In this document: positions 1 through 12,789 of the stretch, one piece after another
Layout of the letters: every line of letters begins with the position of its first letter
How positions within the stretch are numbered: the stretch's first letter is position 1
From: Mytilus californianus
Lineage: Eukaryota > Mollusca > Bivalvia > Mytilida > Mytilidae
Length of the DNA: 64,000 bases
Assembly: GCF_021869535.1 (NCBI RefSeq)
Contig: NW_026262712.1
Coordinates: forward strand, 108,559,640-108,623,639
Reading direction: 5' to 3'
The notes under the pieces: generated by a model
Database searches by the model: none
What the model was told of the DNA's origin: nothing
The model's input: only the letters and a program-made list of their open reading frames with translations
Translations under genes and position numbers: made by a program

Positions 1-480
1 TTTTCCCCCAGATATTGTTATTCATTTTTTTTACAAATAAAGAGGCCGAATACTGCACTTATAAAACATTAAACACCAAAATCTTCTTCATCATCATGAA
101 ATATGGAACATGAAATTTTTACATAGTTATAATAAAAAGTGGATTCAGAAAATAAACACCAAAAAATAGAATAAAATGATTTGTTCATAAAGATCAATAC
201 AGATTTTATGATTGTTAATTTAAAGTTATATAATTATAGAGAAAAATCAGATCGACATATAAGTGAACACTGCAGAAATAGTTAATTACATTTTTAAGAG
301 TTACTGCCCTCACGGAAGCCTCTTGTTTTATGATTTGTCAGCCGTAATACTGGTTTATTAGCAAAAAAAAAAAATTCTTTTATAGATTGTCGTATACCTA
401 TGGCAGTGATAAATTAAAGATTATACATTTTCCTGTAAATATTAGTCATCTGCTATTCCTTCTGACTTGAATTCTTACCA
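1..480. other. AT-rich sequence, nothing recognised
   Basis: No open frame of note, no splice-flanked candidate exon and no repeat family that I recognise. Confidence 0.5.
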
Positions 481-1340
481 GAAATAATGTACATGTTATA
501 ACTTGTACAATGCAAACATACAAGTTATAACATGTACAAAAGTAACTCGTACAAGTTATAACATGTACAAAATATTCCTTAAAAATGGTTTTAACTTGTA
601 CAAAATTTTAAAATAAATTTAAATAAAGCAGAATATACATTTGAAATTTATTGAATAATAAAGAAGAATAATCAAAAGCTCAGAACGTTTTTTCCTTAGA
701 GCACAGTGATCACAAAGTTTCAGAAATGTTTTTATTGCTTCACGGCTTATGTTGGCATAATGCGTTTTCAAGTCATTGTATGTTTTATGCAGTCCAACAT
801 GGCAGTGTGACGCTGTTTAATATAGCATACATTTCCTCAATGGCAACAAAGTAAATAACTGGTTCATCTGATAATGTTAAGAACAATGCCATAAAATTTT
901 GAATTATACCCCTCATCCCTGTTTTTTAACATGCAAAAATTAAAGCCAGGTCTACTATGTATACTCTATAAAAGCCAGAGAGTGAAAAGGGTTTTCATTG
1001 GATAGCACTTTAAAATTATAAATAACTTTGGAATTATTGAATCTGTTCTTCAACTTTTTTGGCTCTGAACATAACTGATGTAAATCTTATGCATCAAATT
1101 GTTATGCCATTTTGATGTTTTAAATTTCTATCCTCTCCTTTGAAAACAGGGTATTGTTTGAAGAGGAATTTCGACATATCAAGGACTTCCTTGTAAAATC
1201 TATCCTAGCTATTTACTTGCATCTAAGGTATCAACTAGTATGAAAGTATTTTACTATTACCTTCTGAATGGAAACTCACAATAATAATTCATCAGGTGAG
1301 AATACTGAATTATGTTTGTTGACTTCATGAGTGATTTAAA

Positions 1341-1952
1341 AGGTATTAAGTAATTTTAGAATATAGCAAAGTGCTCTCGACCAATGAAATTGTAGGATTT
1401 GATGTCTCTTAATTGTGAAGAATGAAGGTAAATCATGTTCTTAGTAAGGGATTATCCTATTATTTAGGTATAATTACAGTTCAAAACAAAGAGTTTCTAT
1501 AAATGAGTTACAATTGCCCCGAAGCACATTTATCAGATTGAAAGGATTTATAAGGTATTAAGTAATTTTAGAATATAGCAAAGTGCTCTCGACCAATGAA
1601 ATTGTAGGATTTGATGTCTCTTAATTGTGAAGAATGAATGTAAATTATGTTCTTAGTAAGGGATTATCCTTTAATTTAGGTCTATTTACAGTTCAAAACA
1701 AAGAGTTCTATAAATGAGTTACAACTGCCCCGAAGCACATTTATCAGATTGAAAGGATTTATAAGTTATTATGTAATTTTAGAATATAGCAAAGTGCTCT
1801 CGACCAATGAAATTGTAGGATTTGATGTCTCTTTATTGTGAAGAATGAATGTAAATCATGTTCTTAGTAAGGGATTATCCTATTATTTAGGTCTATTTAC
1901 AGTTTAAAACAAAGGGTTTCTATAAATGAGTTACATCTGCCCCGAAGCACAG
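1341..1952. repeat. Three tandem ~212-bp repeats
   Basis: Copies start at 1341, 1553 and 1764 with the shared phrase AATTTTAGAATATAGCAAAG. The third ends near GAAGCAC at ~1950. The copies are highly similar, so the expansion is recent. It is internal to the inverted-arm element. Confidence 0.9.
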
Positions 1953-2636
1953 GTGCAGTAAAACTGGTAACTTTGTTATTATAAAAATATTATTAACATC
2001 AAATTACCAAAAAATTGAATAATATCAAAGCAATACAAAAAAAAAATTAAAAAAAATAACCTGTAGTTTTCCAAAATTCTGATTACTGGACCAGCGGTTG
2101 GGAAAAATAGTTATTTCCAAAATTCTGACAAAATAAAAAAAAAAAAACAAAAAAAAACAGGAATTTAATTTAAGTTTTGAATATATTTAAATCTTTTAAA
2201 GGTATTTTAATTGAACATTCCCCTGACCGAATGAAATAGTATTTGATTTAAAAAGCTGGACCAAAATATTGCCTGTGAAATAAAATTAGTTGTAACTCAA
2301 ATGTGGTTATCAATTTAAACTGTAAATTAAAAAAAGGATAATTCCTCACTGAAATATTACATTATTTACAGTCATACTCACAATTAGGAAACATATACAA
2401 TTCCTACCTTTTCTTTGTACTGTTGTGTCAACTAATGTCTATAACGCATTTTTTTTTTAAATATTTCCCAAATTATCAGAAAGTCCTTACAACACTAAAA
2501 CTAATGCATAAATGAAATGCCAAAATGGGAAGTCGTGCATCAATTATAAACATTGCAATGACAATGACACTAATTCTTGAATACAACCAATCAAGAGATC
2601 ATTTGAGCCTTGAGCACTTTACAATATTCTAAGTTT

Positions 2637-2723
2637 GTAAGAGAATGATAATCCCTTACTTCATGATAAGTACTCGCTAACGCTCGTACTTAATCATAAA
2701 GAAAGGGATTATCATTCTCTTAC
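2637..2723. repeat. Long hairpin (fold-back)
   Basis: GTAAGAGAATGATAATCCCT at the left is matched by its reverse complement at the right, and the inner ATGATAAGTAC/GTACTTAATCAT also pairs, leaving a CG-containing loop (TCGCTAACGCTC). Confidence 0.85.
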
Positions 2724-3069
2724 ATATAAATAAAAACTATCGATCTGGTCATTAACTGTATCAAAAAGGACAGAACACACTAACATGAATGAAAAATTAA
2801 AAAAATGATGAAAATTTATTGAGGTTAATGACATGTGTTGTAATAATAGAAACATATCTTTATTTTCAAATTTTGTACAAGTTAAAACCATTTTTAAGCA
2901 ATAATTTGTACATGTTATAACATGTACGAGGTATTTTTGTACATGTTATAATTTGTATTTTTGCATTGTACAAATTATAACATGTACAATATTTCTGTAC
3001 ATGTTATAACATGTACAACATCGCAACTTGTACACGACATATATATTCGATTGACTAAAGCTATAAATA

Positions 3070-3400
3070 CAAAATTATAATGCGTATTAAGCCTGGAAAT
3101 CTGACGTAACTGGTAGTTACGTGTCCAGATCTCTATGAAATTGTACATCAAGGTTCAATACTACAAAAGGAAGGTTGGGATTGATTTTAGAGGTTATGGC
3201 CCTAACCGTTTAGGAATTTAGGGGCCAAAAACAATACTTTTATGATACTTTGTATGAATTGCTTATTTCTTGACCAATTTCGATGGGATTTAAACCATAG
3301 TCTTGAATTCTTGGGGTTCTTTAATATGCTGAATCTACCTGCGTATTTAGATTTTTAATTTTGGGCCCAGTTTTTGAATTGGTCCACATCGAGGTACAAA
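3070..3400 (-). repeat. Dispersed mussel repeat, reverse copy of the 45.9-46.3 kb repeat
   Basis: The segment with TTGGGGTTCTTTAATATGCT, TTTTGGGCCCAGTTTTTGAA and TTGGTCCACATC is the reverse complement of sequence at ~45880-46080. Here the terminal unit is present once; at 45.4-46.0 kb it is amplified in tandem. Confidence 0.7.
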
Positions 3401-3779
3401 ATGCAACTTTCGGAGTCAAATGATAGCTTACGTTAAACTTTTTTGAAACATATATCTTGCGATAAAGAATATAATTTGCTACTTCCGGGTTTTCGCTTCC
3501 AGTTTCATATGATATCGAAATATTGTTCCAATGTTTTCACGAAATAAGGACACAAATTGTTACTTTCCGGTAATGCTGAACTAACATATCTAGATTAACA
3601 TACATCTCTTTTTAGGACTAAACAAATAGCGTACAATATTGACTTAAAACAGTTAAAATTTATAAGAAATACTATCCGATTCAAAATGAAAACTTTTTTA
3701 TGAAATTTTTTCGATTAAAGAACATTACATATATAACCCTAAGCAAGAAATTTTACAGTTCATAATTCATAAATATAAA

Positions 3780-4135
3780 AATAAGAAGACCAAATGACAC
3801 AGAAGTTAACAAATATAAGTCACCGTACGGCCTTCAACAATGAGCAAAACCCATACCGCATAGTCTGCTATAAAAGGCCATGAAATGAAAAATGTGAAAC
3901 AATGCAAACGAGAAAACTAACGGCCTAATTTATGGGAAAAAAATGAACGAAATACAAATATGATATACAGCAACAAAGACAACTACTGAATTACAGGCTC
4001 CCTCCCCCTTACCTTGGACAGCGGTGTAACTGTACAACATATGAACAAACTATAACAATCAGTTGATAAGAGCTTAACTCATCAGATCAAAAAAAAAAAA
4101 AAAAAAAAAAACACAGGACGTGGCAGGGTATTTAT
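3780..4135 (+). repeat. Dispersed mussel repeat, family 1 (partial)
   Basis: Contains CCGTACGGCCTTCAACAATG, AAAACCCATACCGCATAGTC and GCTATAAAAGGCC, shared with copies at 5707-6060, 58402-58535 and others. The 5' head is missing. Confidence 0.8.
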
Positions 4136-5706
4136 ACATCCCTACAACAAAACAGACATTAAGTACAGATCTGAGAGTACTCACAGTTAGTGACAGCTAG
4201 TTCAAAGCCAATAACAATTAATAAAAAAATTATATATCTAAGACTAAAGTATCAATCAGCACACATCCAACATCCAACGGCTTTAGTGTAAAGACGTCAT
4301 TAACAGTCAGAGAAAAACATGACCTTGTGCAATGCTAAAATACAGGTATCGACAAATTGTAGAACCGTGCATGTGCATATATATATGTTTATGTATATAA
4401 CAATAATATTACTTTGGTTTTAATTAACTAATAACAAAATCAATAACTATACCAATAATCACAATATTTAAAGATCTATAATATGGATCGTGGTTATAAT
4501 ATGACTGTTTACTATATGACTTTCTGTCGTGCGCACTGACCTGAATGTAGAAGAATCTATAATTCCATTCTTAAACTTAAAATACACCTGTGACGTAAAT
4601 CTTTTGTTCAAACTCTACATTATTTTTCAGGAATGGAGAATTATTTTCTATTGTTCATCTTCATTCATCCGGACGTTTTGCCCTATGGATATTTCCATGA
4701 GCACTTTCTTAAAAAGTGTTCACCCATGTAAATAATTCTAAACGACGAAACACGATTTGAATGAAGATGAAAACTTACTAAAACGGCTGATACTGGATTT
4801 TTTAAAAATTGGGATCGTAGTAATACCATGAACACTAAATATCTCATAATTAATAAACAGCTTTCATTTGCAAATCGTAATTCCATCGTATAATATATAG
4901 TTTTGTATTCGCTAAAATTGCACAATATTATCCACAATTTGTTTTCCGATGCAAATCATGGCTTCTGTCACGGATAGTATCCAAGCGGGTAAAATAAATA
5001 TTTTCGATTGAGTACCATTCCTCTTCTGTGCATCTACAAAATATCAAATGTGTTAACTCAGATGATTTTTTTTTGTAAAATTGAACACATTAATATTATT
5101 CAATAAGGAAAATTAGAGAAAAATATATTTCACTTAAAGATTTTCTTTTAAGTTACCGTTTAAGATATAATTTTCTTGAAATTTAAGGTGTTGTATTTTG
5201 ATTTTGTACAGCAAAATTCATTTGTTCCGTTTTAATATGTACATTGAAAACAGAATAATAACTCGGATATTTTCCACAATAATATTGTGGTTTAATAGAA
5301 TAAATAGAAACTGAAATGATCAAAATGGCGTATTCGGCATATTATTTGCATGATTTTTCGTTGTTATAATTTGAATATAGTACTAATGAATAGAATTTGA
5401 GTGGGGTATGAATAACATTTTAATAGGGCTTGTGTTAAATACTGGCTGGGTTTTTTATTCAAATTTCATCAGAAAGTCGTAACATAATCAAATTCCTTCA
5501 CTGTTGTTTTTGTACAGTGGCAAATATAACAGTTATAGTGGAAGTGCAAATGACGGCGTTTATCTTGAAATGTTTAAATGAAATCAAAAAGAAGTTTTCC
5601 ACGTACGTTAAAACATTCAAAACGGAATCCAGAAATGTTTTAATCACGCGTTTTGTTTTCTAAATTAGGGAATTTAGGGAAGAATGAAAAATATTTTCAA
5701 TATAAA
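4136..5706. other. No recognised feature
   Basis: AT-rich. The two overlapping small open frames at 4529-4937 lack family resemblance and splice context. Confidence 0.5.
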
Positions 5707-6060
5707 AATAAGGAGATGTGGTCTGATTGTCAATGAGACAACTATCGACCAAAGTTCAAATGAAGTGGATGTAAGCAATTATAGACAACCGTACGGCCTT
5801 CGACAATGAGAAAAACCCATACCGTATAGTCGGCTATAAAAGGCCCCGACATGAAAAATATAAAACAATTCAAATGAGAAAACTAACGGCCTAATTTATA
5901 ACAAAACAATTAACGAAAAACAAATATGATAGATATGAACCAACGACAACCACTGAACTACAGGCTCCTGACGTGGGACCGGCACATAAAAGAATGTGGC
6001 GGGGTTAAATTTGTTTTTGAGCGCTCAACTCTCCCCCTAACCTGGGACAAGACTTATCTA
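5707..6060 (+). repeat. Dispersed mussel repeat, family 1
   Basis: A long copy starting AAGGAGATGTGGTCTGATTG and including CAATGAGACAACTATCGACC, GGCTATAAAAGGCCCCGACA and a 3' part with ACAGGCTCCTGACGTGGGAC. It is used here as the reference for the family. No coding capacity. Confidence 0.85.
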
Positions 6061-6713
6061 AAATATGCATAACATTTTTTTTCGTTGTTATGAGCAAAGG
6101 AAAAGAAAAAATGTTGAGTTATGCATGAAACAATGTTTTCTTATTTAATTCTATTTGGTCTAATAGAATGGTTTGAAATATAGAATCATATTTTGTTTCA
6201 GATATGACTTGTAATTGAGCACACCCTTATTAGTTAAATAACCTAGACTAGAGTGTTACATACCTGGAAATTTATTCTAGTTGTACTATTTCATTTTTCT
6301 CAGACGATTCTACATCCTAGATTTATCAAACAAAAAACACATATAATCCATTAAAATATATGCATAAATACTATTTTGTTCTTTCTCCCAAAATACCACT
6401 TCAAGACACAAATAAATATCCTTTCAATCCCACTACAAGAAAGACGTGCGTATCCAATAACCTAAAACATAAATCTGGATGAACTGTATTCAAGATCTTT
6501 TTATAGAAATTATTCTACTGTTCAGAAATTCTTCAATAAGTGAGTAGATGTTCAGCTTGATCTTAAATTTTGCCTGCGGATTATTGTGTACAACAAGGGG
6601 AAAATGAAAAGAAAACCATTACGAAATGAAATAGAATTCTTTAAAATGTTATAATCTGAAGATTCGTTCTTAATATTTAAGATGTATTTTAAGTTAGCGA
6701 AAGTTCAAATAAC
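6061..6713. other. No recognised feature
   Basis: AT-rich sequence between a family 1 repeat and a hairpin; nothing supportable. Confidence 0.5.
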
Positions 6714-6782
6714 TGTCCATTCCTGAGAAATAATGGGCGTCGGCCCTGCGGGCCTCCGCTCCATTATTTCCCAGGGATGGAC
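6714..6782. repeat. Fold-back hairpin with GC-rich loop
   Basis: TGTCCATTCCTGAGAAATAA pairs with TTATTTCCCAGGGATGGAC across a loop that contains GGCCCTGCGGGCC, itself a palindrome. Same design as the hairpins at 2637 and 55764. Confidence 0.85.
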
Positions 6783-7034
6783 CCCCTTCATTTATTAGAT
6801 TTTAGTTTGGTTCAACGAAATTTATACGATATATTTGGTTTACAGTTTGATTCAAAAGAAACACCGACATAGCTAGATAATACAATTAATTATCTAATTA
6901 CTACCACAATTTGATATAAATAAGTATTGTAATTTTCATGGTTATTAATAAATGTAATGGCAGTATTACAAATCTATCTTGAATCAATCCTAATCCTATC
7001 TTATTTTTGGGAAATATTTTTACAAATTCATATG

Positions 7035-7079
7035 TGACGTCATTTTGTGTGTTTTTTTAGAATTTCAAATGTGACGTCA
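7035..7079. promoter_or_regulatory. Two CRE-like TGACGTCA palindromes 37 bp apart
   Basis: Perfect TGACGTCA at 7035-7042 and 7072-7079 in similar flanks, so a short local duplication. No gene starts nearby, so a regulatory role is unsupported. Confidence 0.3.
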
Positions 7080-7259
7080 CTTTGTGCGTTGAGGCTTTAG
7101 CTAACTCGGCTGTGTATTTTTATATGTTGGATTAAGTTGTTTTATGTAATGTATTCGTTTTTATTCTGTAGTTAGTCCCCACTTTGGTTTTATCATGTAT
7201 ATCTATAATATAGTCATTTTATAATATTTACTGTTTGCAAAATTATAAATTATTCTAAA

Positions 7260-7740
7260 TAATAAGGATGTTCTTGTCCCAAGCAGAAAATCCTGGCCGT
7301 GTTAGGCGCAACTTTTTGGAAGTTTTGGTCCTCGGTGCTCTTCAGCTTTGTACTTGTTCTTGCTTTCAAACTTTTTTATCTGAGCGTCACTGGTTAGTCT
7401 TGTGTGGACGAGACGCACGTCTGGCGTATTGAATTTTAAGCCTAGTACCTTCTGCTAGCTATTATTCGTGTGTTTCTTTGTCCCATATGTTCTCCCATTT
7501 ATTTGTATTTTGGTCCTGTCATGTGATGTTGTCGTTTTGGTGTTGTGTTTGACGTTGCCATAAAAGCAGGAGGTTTGGCATGCCACAAAACCAGGTTCAA
7601 CCCACCATTTTTTTCTTAAAATGTCCTGTACCAAGTCAGGAAAATGGCCATTGTTATATTATAGTTCGTTTCTGTATGTGTTACATTTTAATGTTGTGTT
7701 TTTGTTGTGTCGTTGTTCTTCTCTTATATTTGATGCGTTT
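7260..7740 (-). repeat. Dispersed bivalve repeats (composite)
   Basis: Phrases such as TTTTGGTCCTCGGTGCTCTT, GACGAGACGCACGTCTGGCG and, further right, GTCCCATATGTTCTCCCATT are ones I know from many mussel loci. The segment abuts and truncates the Penelope-like remnant. Confidence 0.65.
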
Positions 7741-7789
7741 CCCTCAGTTTTAGTTTGTAATCCGGATTTGTTTTTATCTCTTTCGATTT

Positions 7790-9400
7790 ATGAGTTTTGA
7801 ACAGCGGTATACTACTGTTGCCTTCATTTGAACTTTCTATATAACAGAACTTCCGTGTAGTATTTACGTCATACCACCACCACATTGTTGGCTGCTTTTT
7901 CGACCGGTACAAACACAAACCGCTTTGCAAGTACCTGAAGTTTGTGTCTTATTCTAGAAATAGGCGTATTATATACTCTTTTATTCATTTCGAAGTTATT
8001 TTCAAAATGTGATATTCGAATATCCACAACATTTATACATTTACTTAAATACGAATCAAGAGATTTTTTATCAGATTTTTCCCGTTTACACCAATTTTTA
8101 CAATACGATGAAAGAGCGTCTTTTGTGACCTTACGACACTGATTCCAATCTATTTTAGATGGAGGACGATTTGTTAGTCCTTTTTTCAAAAAGTTTTTAA
8201 CCGCTCGGTCTTCAACGATATTGAGGTCTCCCGTAATAACATGGCCATCATATCTAGAATTCGACGATTGACAGTCTCAAGTTAGAGGAGTATTATTTTC
8301 TACTCTGACGTCTGATGTTACTGACGTATAATTAGAAATTAAGCTTCTGATGGTTTTTTTGTATGTATACGAAATAATAGGTGAGTCTGTGTTATCAAAA
8401 TAGCGAGGTATAATGTTTTGAATGGAAGAGTCATTAAATATACTAGATAAGTTGATAAAATCAATACCTCTGTTAATATATTTAATTTTCAGAAAATGCC
8501 ATTTATGATCTTCTGGTTTATCATTACGCGGGAACAGCCTATGTTGACAAAAAGCTGTAATTATACGAGTACTTTCAAAGAGTGGGTTGAAAAACGAGAC
8601 TTTGTCACACTCCTTGAAAATATCATGTAATTTACTATACGTATTTGACTAAGTTTACATAATAGTTGATGCTTACTATTGTTTTTAAATAAAAATAAGA
8701 GATCGTTAAGTGTATAATTTATACGATGTTTAATTCGTTGATTCAATTGATACGTTTGCCATGAGACATATTATTACGTTGCCTTTTATCAACAATATTC
8801 ATGATATCAATAGAAGAAGTTTTAGATATGTTCAATTGTCCCATTATATTGTCATTTAGACCAAGGGGATATGCAGTCTGCAGTCATTTAATCCAAGACA
8901 GTTCGACAATTTTACGGGAATCTTCAAATTGTTTATGGGATTGCCTTTGTTGTTTCAGGATCGTTTATAGTTGTTGGAACTTTATAAATTTGATGTTTTG
9001 ATTGTGTTTTCCTAAATTTTGGTAAATTATACTTTTAAATTTCTTAGGTTTTCGGAAGCGGTATAGATGTCCTGTGTTTGTCTAGAACATTACCGTCCTG
9101 TTAGTCCTACATATTGTATACCACATTTTGGCTTTGTTTAAGTAACCCGAAAAATGTGGCTTTGAGTTTTTTATGTAAAGTCTCCCGTTCACTGTTGACC
9201 TAACAGTAGTATTAGAAAATAATCTAGAGCAGGTTAGTCATTTTCTGGCATTGCACGGGAATATTTGTGGATATCCACGTACATGTTTATTTAATAATCT
9301 GGCTGCAGCGACATTGCCACCTTTGAAACAATTATGAAAAGTGCTAAATTTAGAACGGGAATATTTATGGTGTATTTAGTTTTTTTTTTCCATTTGTTAA
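7790..9400 (-). pseudogene. Decayed Penelope-like retroelement with N-terminal GIY-YIG domain
   Basis: Reading the minus strand from ~9400 with frame changes: a Cys-rich stretch (PCNARK, then LTCSRLFSNTTVRSTVNGR), then CGIQYVGLTGR at ~9130-9098, which is the GIY-YIG nuclease core, then SRKIVELSWIK and YPLGLNDNIMG. A basic linker with RQRNNMSHGKR follows. From ~8530 to 7869 a single frame continues with IISYTYKKTIRS, HVITGDLNIVEDRA and finally FVFVPVEKAANNVVVV. That frame contains one internal TGA (between NNTPLT and DCQSSN) and then runs out. The catalytic reverse transcriptase core is missing, cut off near 7790 by other repeats. The order nuclease-then-RT is the permuted arrangement described for the Naiad-type Penelope-like elements. 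It is dead as a coding unit. Confidence 0.75.
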
Positions 9401-10169
9401 TATCATGATTAATTAGAGGGTATTATGAAAAAATTAAATGAGGCCGAAAGTCATAACATTGAATAAAGATTACAATAACGGAATATATAAACAATTTGTA
9501 AAGCAGCCGAAGAATTCTTACAAAAACTATAATAAAGAGCCTGACAGAATGACGTTAGTAAAACAAAACGGACATATAACAAACACTGGCCCGAAAACAC
9601 TGTTATTTCGTAGTGCATGTCTTTAAGACAAAATAGACGCAAATTAAAAAATTCACACCTGCTCTATCCAAAAAAGAATTTTACAGTGTAGTATACTACA
9701 TATATGGACAAATTATATCAAAATTATAGAAAAGTCTATAGGCTATACCTAAAAATGTGAACAGTTTTATGTAAAGGGGGTCTATAAATGATATAGACAG
9801 CTTCAGACATACTAATTATTGACCTTTTCAAACTGGACCAAATCACTACTTTACCTAAAATAAATTTCATGCTTCAAATTGTTTTCCATGTAATTTCACC
9901 CCCTACTTACTATTTTTATGCATATAATATAAAGAAATAAAATTGGAAGGTGTATGAAAACACTGTCTTCATTAGGGACAACGAAAATCAACGGACGATA
10001 ATTGTGTCTCGGATCTAATACAGGGCAAATACAGAATGATATAAAAATTCTTAGTAAAACCATAGAAGGGGGCAGGGATAAAAATACAGTAAAAGAAATA
10101 GAACATTAATATAATGGAATATGTAGACAGCTCTCTCACAAGCAAACAACGCTAACTGTAAAATATAAG
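9401..10169. other. No recognised feature
   Basis: The small overlapping open frames (9438-9642) look like chance. Confidence 0.45.
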
Positions 10170-10590
10170 GGCATACTCTGTTTTTCATATTATGTAATTG
10201 GCATCATCATAACAAATCTTTAATCGAAATTTTCTAAACATTTACAAGTAATCATTTACACACGGTATAATATAAATCACTCCAGTTTTCACCATAAAAC
10301 ACAACGTCACCTTTGATGAACACATTAAAGTCTTTTATTCGCATAGTTTCGAAATACAATAAGCAATTTAATAAAATAATGATTTCTTTAAAAATAAAAT
10401 TAGCGAGTAGTCTTTGATATTTAAAAAAATGAAGGTATAGGCAAACTGGGTCCAAGAGACTGTATTAGTCATGTTATTCCTACATGTCAAGACATAGAGT
10501 CATACTTATTTAAGTGAACAAGCGAGTTACAAAAACACTAGTCTAGCATTATAGAAACGTAGGAAGCGACATAATACTAGTTTTTTGGTA

Positions 10591-11867
10591 GAAGGTCAAT
10601 TTTAATGTGTACTTTTGAAATATGCAAAGAAAAATATACCTTCATGACTGACTTTTAGAGATTTCCAATAAAATGACATATGTACGTAACTCGACGTACG
10701 GACCTAATGGGACTGGTTATTGCCAACCATTAAATTTGATTAAATACGTCGCTCAAGTTTAAACAAAGTATTCCAAGACTTTTAAAATCACACATTGGAA
10801 TTTTTCGTCCATACAAAATAATTTTATCATGACGAAAAATTATAGAAATCTTTACTGAAATAAGATCACGTATAAACACGTATCCCAAACCTATCATACG
10901 TACGATTTGAGTTATCTTTCATGATTTTGATTATGAAAACTATTTTTCTATATACTTTGCAGATGAAGGCCCATTTATACTTTTATTTCTGTCTTTTTTA
11001 TATTTGTTGCGGGGAAAATATTTAGAAGGATATTTTTATATCTATTTCAGAAATATCGAAACCAAAGTTTGTCAGAATCTGTCTCTTTATAAAAGTTAAA
11101 AATTAAGATAAAACTATCGCTTCCATTTAATTTCTAAACAAAAGTTTTTTTCATTTATTATAAAATGTATTGATAAAAAAGTCCCTATATATGTTGTTTT
11201 TTAGAATGACGGTGTGTTTGACTAGGGATTGTTCTGTATTAATTTGTGTAACGGGAATGCTATCGGAGTTCAAATATAAAAGACATTTCCAGGGATTTTT
11301 TTTATATCCCTTGAAGTAAATTAACTACAAGCATTTTATGGATTTTATTGATAAACAATTAAAAGGGTGTCACCGAATTCATTTTACTGAATAATTCATT
11401 AACGGAAATGTGTATGGTAAGTAACATTGAACAACATAATATGATAAGATTTCGTTGCCAGATGCGGATCCAGGAAGACATGTCATCCTACCCGGACACA
11501 TGATTTTTACCCCGGACCAACCAATCTTTGCTCTAACTCCAAAATATTGAGTGCTTGGCAGAGAGGTAGCCAATCTTCGAATTGAAACGGGCGAGGATCG
11601 AGTCGAAGACTTCCTGCACTCGAACAGTGCATGGTGTAGCTTTCATTGACGCAATGAGGTAACAACCTCACCAAATTTTTGATAATTAAAAAAGAGAGAT
11701 AAAGAGAATTATATACCATGTACGTATAAAGTATACTGAGTGACGACTGTTCAAAACGTTGACTACTTTACTCTTTACTCACTCATTCCTCATTATTAAC
11801 GTCTTGAAAACTTTTTTCATAAAATGAACAAGGTAGATGCAAATATCTTTTTTAAGTAACAGACAAA
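10591..11867. other. Unit A-specific sequence without recognised genes
   Basis: It has no counterpart in unit B. The stretch 11460-11660 is less AT-rich and slightly tRNA/SINE-like in reverse (GCGAGGATCGAGTCGAAGAC), but box A and box B are not convincing. Confidence 0.4.
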
Positions 11868-12085
11868 TAAAATTGAGAATGGAAATGGGGAATGTGTCAA
11901 AGAGACAACAACCCGACCACAAAACAGACAACAACAGAAGGTCACCAACAGGTCTTCAATGCAGCGAGAAATTCCCGCACCCGGAGGCGTCCTTCAGCTG
12001 GCCCCTAAACAAATATATATGCTAGTTCAGTGATAATGAACGCCATACTAAACTCCAAATTGTACACAAGAAACTAAAATTAAAA
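11868..12085 (+). repeat. Dispersed mussel repeat, family 2
   Basis: Starts GAGAATGGAAATGGGGAATG and contains CAAAGAGACAACAACCCGAC, GCAGCGAGAAATTCCCGCAC and CTGGCCCCTAAACAAATATA. It matches 48250-48545 in reverse. A 62-codon frame in it is shared by both copies because the repeat is conserved, not because it is a gene. Confidence 0.85.
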
Positions 12086-12789
12086 AGTATACCTCGCAAA
12101 AAACTGATTGAAACAAGAGGTCATAACTGTGAAACTGATATGATGCTTGATTTTTTTTTGACAACGAACTTGTTACTTTTGGTGGACAAAGTTTTCAACA
12201 GGTACTTGGCATTCCTACATTTTATTTAGTACTCTTCTATCTTGGTTAATATAAGCACGACTTCATAGTTTACCCATATATTTTGACAAAAGATAAACGT
12301 ATAAAGGTAAAAAACATAGTGGATCTTAAACTTATTATCCCCAGATCTGTACAAAAGCATTTTAGAGGAGGTCATACATATAATTCTGTCAATTATTTTT
12401 GTTTTGATCAGGACCTGTCTGTAACTGAATACTGAGAATTTAACCTTTAACCAGCAGTTTCATTGAAATATATTTATTTAATGCGCACAAGAAATCTTGT
12501 TTCATTATAAAATTGCAAAAATCTGGATTTTACATAGACAGGATCTTTTTGCCAGTGTGTGACCTATCAAGAATATGCATCACCTACATCTATTTTTCGA
12601 TTCATATTTTCAATTAACCGTTCACTCCCTATTGGCATTGACGTTTTTAAACCAAGGTGAGGCTTTGACTGTCAAAATTTAAATCATTTGCCTCACACGA
12701 AATAAAATACAAGTTACGCTACTGTCAATTGATTGATAGTTGACTGCATAGCGTTCTGCGTCAAATATTTCATGTATAATTAACGTGTA

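Larger units (their letters stand above)
481..3040. mobile_element. Element with inverted arms of palindromic repeats
   Basis: The left arm (~488-660) and right arm (~2810-3020) are inverted copies. Each carries several copies of a near-palindrome around TGTACATGTTATAACATGTA, followed inward by a shared segment containing AAAAATGGTTTTAACTTGTA. The interior holds three 212-bp direct repeats (1341-1952) and a long hairpin (2637-2723). No transposase-like frame is present. It looks like a non-autonomous DNA transposon or large fold-back element; the exact termini and target duplication are not clear. Confidence 0.55.

Noticed and set aside
7942-8142. Plus-strand 66-codon frame
   Set aside because: Antisense shadow of the Penelope-like remnant.
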